Assembly (NCBI GenBank): GCA_002317155.1
Contig: DCIR01000002.1
Coordinates: 1-25,307, forward strand
Reading direction: 5' to 3'
Length of the DNA: 25,307 nt
Source of the DNA: Lachnospiraceae bacterium UBA1721
GTDB lineage: Bacteria > Bacillota > Clostridia > Lachnospirales > Lachnospiraceae
The position numbers and the translations under genes were made by a program. The notes below the pieces were generated by a model. It made no database searches and had not been told where the DNA came from. It saw only the letters and a list, made by a program, of their open reading frames with translations. Positions within the stretch are counted from its first letter, which is position 1, and every line of letters begins with the position of its first letter. Below are positions 23,331 through 25,307 of this stretch, in pieces.

Positions 23331-23367
23331 CGCAAAATATCCAGATTACCTTTCGATAATCTGGATA
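23331..23367 (-). terminator. terminator of the eight-helix membrane protein gene
   Basis: A perfect 11-bp stem (23338-23348 with 23357-23367, 8-base loop) is followed on the minus strand by TTTTGCG, a short T-run. It lies 17 bases beyond the stop codon. Confidence 0.75.
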
Positions 23368-23383
23368 CGCATTCTATTATTTT

Positions 23384-24127
23384 TTACCGCTTCATATATT
23401 TTCCTATTACCCACAATATTACTGCGATTCCCATAGACACCAGGAGAAAATAGTTAATCTGCTCTTCCCATCGCATCCACAAAACAGCAATAACGAGAAA
23501 CATCGATATGTGGAGTGGTTCTATATATAACAGATTGCCCGCTTTACCTGAAAAAACTTTATATACAAAAAACGTAAATATTCCTGTCATAATAAGTGAA
23601 GTGGCCGCTTCCACAATCTGAAATGCCATTGCATTTGGAAGTTGAGTCTCATATACAACCGGAATCGCCATAGAATAGGCAATCAGAAAAAAGATAGATA
23701 TCCATCTTAGCGTATCTGATTTATCATGCTTAAGATTCTTAACGGTTGTTACTATCAGACCAATAATCAGGATACCGTAGGCTATAAACTGAAGCCATAC
23801 CAGCGTATGCTTCGTATGAATCATTCCCGCGGCTAGAATAACTCCTATCATTATGGAAAAGCCTTTTACATTAACATTGTCATAAGCTTTCTCGTCCTTG
23901 GTAAACATAGCCTTTAGCATAGACCAGTTAATAGTCAGCAGCATAATAACAGAAATACACATGGCTACCATCACAAGACCATATGTATATATTCCAAACC
24001 ACGAGTCAAATATGGAATAGCCTTGCTCTAATAATGAAAGAACTACACTTATCGTTCTCTCGGTAAAAAGAATTACAAAATACAGAAAAACACACCAATA
24101 GGTTACTCTTGGAATCTTTTTATTCAT
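23384..24127 (-). CDS. eight-helix membrane protein of unknown function
   Basis: About eight hydrophobic segments fill the 247 residues, at roughly 8-30, 45-68, 89-103, 106-125, 140-156, 168-190, 202-216 and 221-239. The third loop has GMIHTKHTLVWLQF, which carries two histidines but no known motif. I do not recognise a family. The first ATG (24131-24133) is 2 bases from AAGGAG, whereas the ATG at 24125-24127 is 8 bases away and is chosen. It appears monocistronic with its own terminator. A dyad, TATACA-N6-TGTATA, lies upstream at 24189-24206. Confidence 0.8.
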   Translation of the reverse strand: MNKKIPRVTYWCVFLYFVILFTERTISVVLSLLEQGYSIFDSWFGIYTYGLVMVAMCISVIMLLTINWSMLKAMFTKDEKAYDNVNVKGFSIMIGVILAAGMIHTKHTLVWLQFIAYGILIIGLIVTTVKNLKHDKSDTLRWISIFFLIAYSMAIPVVYETQLPNAMAFQIVEAATSLIMTGIFTFFVYKVFSGKAGNLLYIEPLHISMFLVIAVLWMRWEEQINYFLLVSMGIAVILWVIGKYMKR

Positions 24128-24188
24128 ACACATAACTCCTTTGAATTTTTATCAGGCCTTAATAATAGGCTAATACATTTATTAACCC

Positions 24189-24206
24189 TATACAGCTATG
24201 TGTATA
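24189..24206 (-). promoter_or_regulatory. dyad symmetry upstream of the membrane protein gene
   Basis: TATACA and TGTATA are perfect inverted halves separated by 6 bases, 62-79 bases before the start codon. The form suits an operator of a dimeric regulator. Confidence 0.3.
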
Positions 24207-24246
24207 TCCATTTTAAGTTTTTATTTGTGTACTTTTTTGCATCTGA

Positions 24247-24288
24247 CAGAAAAAACTCTGTTCCAACCGTTATGGTCAAAACAGAGTT
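24247..24288 (-). terminator. terminator of the PilZ gene
   Basis: A 9-bp stem (24254-24262 with 24280-24288) with a 17-base loop is followed on the minus strand by TTTTCTGTC. It lies 24 bases beyond the PilZ stop. Confidence 0.7.
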
Positions 24289-24311
24289 CCATTAAAATAT
24301 TATAGCTAATC

Positions 24312-25118
24312 TCAAGTATCGCCTTCTTCAGACACTTCATCAGTCTGTTTTTCAGAACTTAACTCTTCAGAGATTTCGTTCTGCTTATTTGCCGATAAAT
24401 CTCCTTCTTCCGACATTTCATTTCGCTTATTTTCTGATAAATCTCCCTCTTCCGGCTTTATCATCCTGCTTCTATTCTTAGCATTTAATCGTTTCATAAA
24501 ACCATACAATTGATAATCTCTATTCTCTTTTAGAATCCTACAGCCGCAGAATATATTTCCGGCCTTATTTGTCGTCCTGGCAATAATACATTCTACATTT
24601 ATATTAAATATTTTTTCATTGATATAGTCTGAAAATTCTATATTCAGATGATTGGTTTTAGGCGAAAAAGTTTGGGGCGCGTAAAATGATATTCCAACAT
24701 TACTGATATCATGCACAATAATGTCCACACCTTCACTTGACTGTTCGTCATAAACTTTTGCTTTTACCTGAACAATTAATCTATTGTGCATTCTCCTATC
24801 ATCATGATTCGCCACATGATTATACCCATTGGTTTTAAGACAATACACAGTCTTGTCATCATGAATTACGGTTGTAAGTTCAATATTTTTCCACGAAATA
24901 CGATGCTTTGTCGATGGTTCATTTGTAAATATATTGCATATTATGTCTTTTCCCTGAACCACATTCAGCTCCAGCTCACTTCCATTATGAAGATAGGGGG
25001 TTACGTACACTACAGAATTATCTTTGTCAATTACCTTAGATAAGAATTCTATCTTTTGCTCTCCCCACAATAATTGAATGGTCAAGCTTTGATCTTTCAC
25101 TAATTCAATGAATTTCAT
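24312..25118 (-). CDS. PilZ-domain protein with repeated acidic tail
   Basis: PilZ domains bind cyclic di-GMP. The motifs are R109-x3-R113 (RMHNR) and D137-x-S139-x2-G142 (DISNVG), both intact, so it should bind the ligand. The N-terminal 95 residues look like the YcgR-type companion domain found in flagellar-brake proteins. After residue 222 comes a low-complexity acidic tail of three and a half tandem units of 13-14 residues, each beginning EEGDLS or EELSS. No membrane segment is seen. GAGG lies 8 bases before the ATG. It is probably monocistronic with a terminator of its own. Target (motility, exopolysaccharide or other) cannot be read from the sequence. Confidence 0.9.
   Translation of the reverse strand: MKFIELVKDQSLTIQLLWGEQKIEFLSKVIDKDNSVVYVTPYLHNGSELELNVVQGKDIICNIFTNEPSTKHRISWKNIELTTVIHDDKTVYCLKTNGYNHVANHDDRRMHNRLIVQVKAKVYDEQSSEGVDIIVHDISNVGISFYAPQTFSPKTNHLNIEFSDYINEKIFNINVECIIARTTNKAGNIFCGCRILKENRDYQLYGFMKRLNAKNRSRMIKPEEGDLSENKRNEMSEEGDLSANKQNEISEELSSEKQTDEVSEEGDT
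24315..24452 (-). repeat. tandem 42-base repeat coding for the PilZ tail
   Basis: Units 24411-24452 and 24369-24410 are both 42 bases and code for EEGDLSENKRNEMS and EEGDLSANKQNEIS; a diverged 39-base unit (24330-24368) and a 15-base partial (24315-24329) follow. Unit size keeps the frame, except that the third unit has one codon fewer. Confidence 0.85.
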
Positions 25119-25210
25119 AAATCATGCCTCGTAGTTTGTTTTAATTCTTATCATTCTTACGTTTTCAATCCGTTTTCAATTGACATTATATCCCTGTTTC
25201 GTCGATTAAA

Positions 25211-25307
25211 CTACCCCATTTCTATTCTATCTATCACAAGATGACCGGATGCTATTCCAAATTTTTTACCAGACATCAAATGTTCTTTTAATTTTCTATG
25301 AAGTGTG
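25211..25307 (-). CDS. C-terminal end of a gene entering from the right edge
   Basis: The one open minus-strand frame at the right edge runs for 31 codons plus a stop at 25211-25213, and ends GIASGHLVIDRIEMG. Lysine and arginine are frequent near the edge. The composition looks protein-like, but it is too short to place in a family. The 90 or so bases between it and the PilZ gene show no hairpin I can support. Confidence 0.45.
   Translation of the reverse strand, partial: TLHRKLKEHLMSGKKFGIASGHLVIDRIEMG

Noticed and set aside
1..25307. Insertion sequence, prophage, tRNA, rRNA or CRISPR array
   Set aside because: No transposase or phage motifs, no cloverleaf with CCA-type end, and no regular spacer-repeat pattern were seen; the repeats found are short and local.

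Overview
The window looks like chromosome of a low-GC Gram-positive anaerobe, most likely a Lachnospiraceae relative (Butyrivibrio, Roseburia or Lachnospira type). This is inferred from the AT-rich composition, strong AGGAGG-type ribosome binding sites, and the gene mix: a CASTOR/POLLUX-type channel, a flavin reductase-rubredoxin fusion, GH18 and GH43 enzymes, a family I.5-like lipase and c-di-GMP-type signalling proteins. No marker gene fixes the genus. Nearly everything is on the minus strand; only the TSUP permease (17259-18050) is on the plus strand. I saw no tRNA, rRNA, CRISPR array, IS element or prophage gene.

Reading along the window: a PAS-fold sensor cut by the left edge (1-958); a GH18 chitinase-like enzyme with no signal peptide (to 2085); a small acidic protein and a Nudix hydrolase in one operon (2177-2964); a terminator and a decayed reading frame (3062-3223); a CASTOR/POLLUX-type channel with two RCK-like domains (3284-5347); a three-gene operon of UlaG-like MBL protein, sbcD and sbcC (5518-9996).

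The section 10065-14678 is the most original part. It holds six co-directional, closely packed genes between an extended -10 promoter and a hairpin: a membrane-anchored protein with Ig-like domains and a trypsin-like protease domain, two small proteins, a YkgJ-like cysteine-cluster protein, a transglutaminase-like protein and a four-helix membrane protein. I do not recognise this set as a described system.

Next come an Ldh2-type dehydrogenase and a secreted or anchored I.5-type lipase in one operon (14736-17054), the divergent TSUP permease, a GH43-type glycosidase with an N-terminal Ig-like domain (convergent with TSUP across a shared hairpin), a flavin reductase-rubredoxin protein, pseudouridine-5'-phosphate glycosidase (psuG), and a CDF metal transporter with an unusual metal site and three evenly spaced palindromes upstream. 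The right end has a protein of unknown function, an eight-helix membrane protein, a PilZ protein with a repeated acidic tail, and the last 31 codons of a gene running off the edge.

Functionally the window mixes carbohydrate and lipid turnover, DNA end processing (SbcCD), ion and metal transport, nucleoside salvage and signalling. Several start codons were moved downstream of the first possible ATG or TTG because the Shine-Dalgarno spacing favours an internal ATG.
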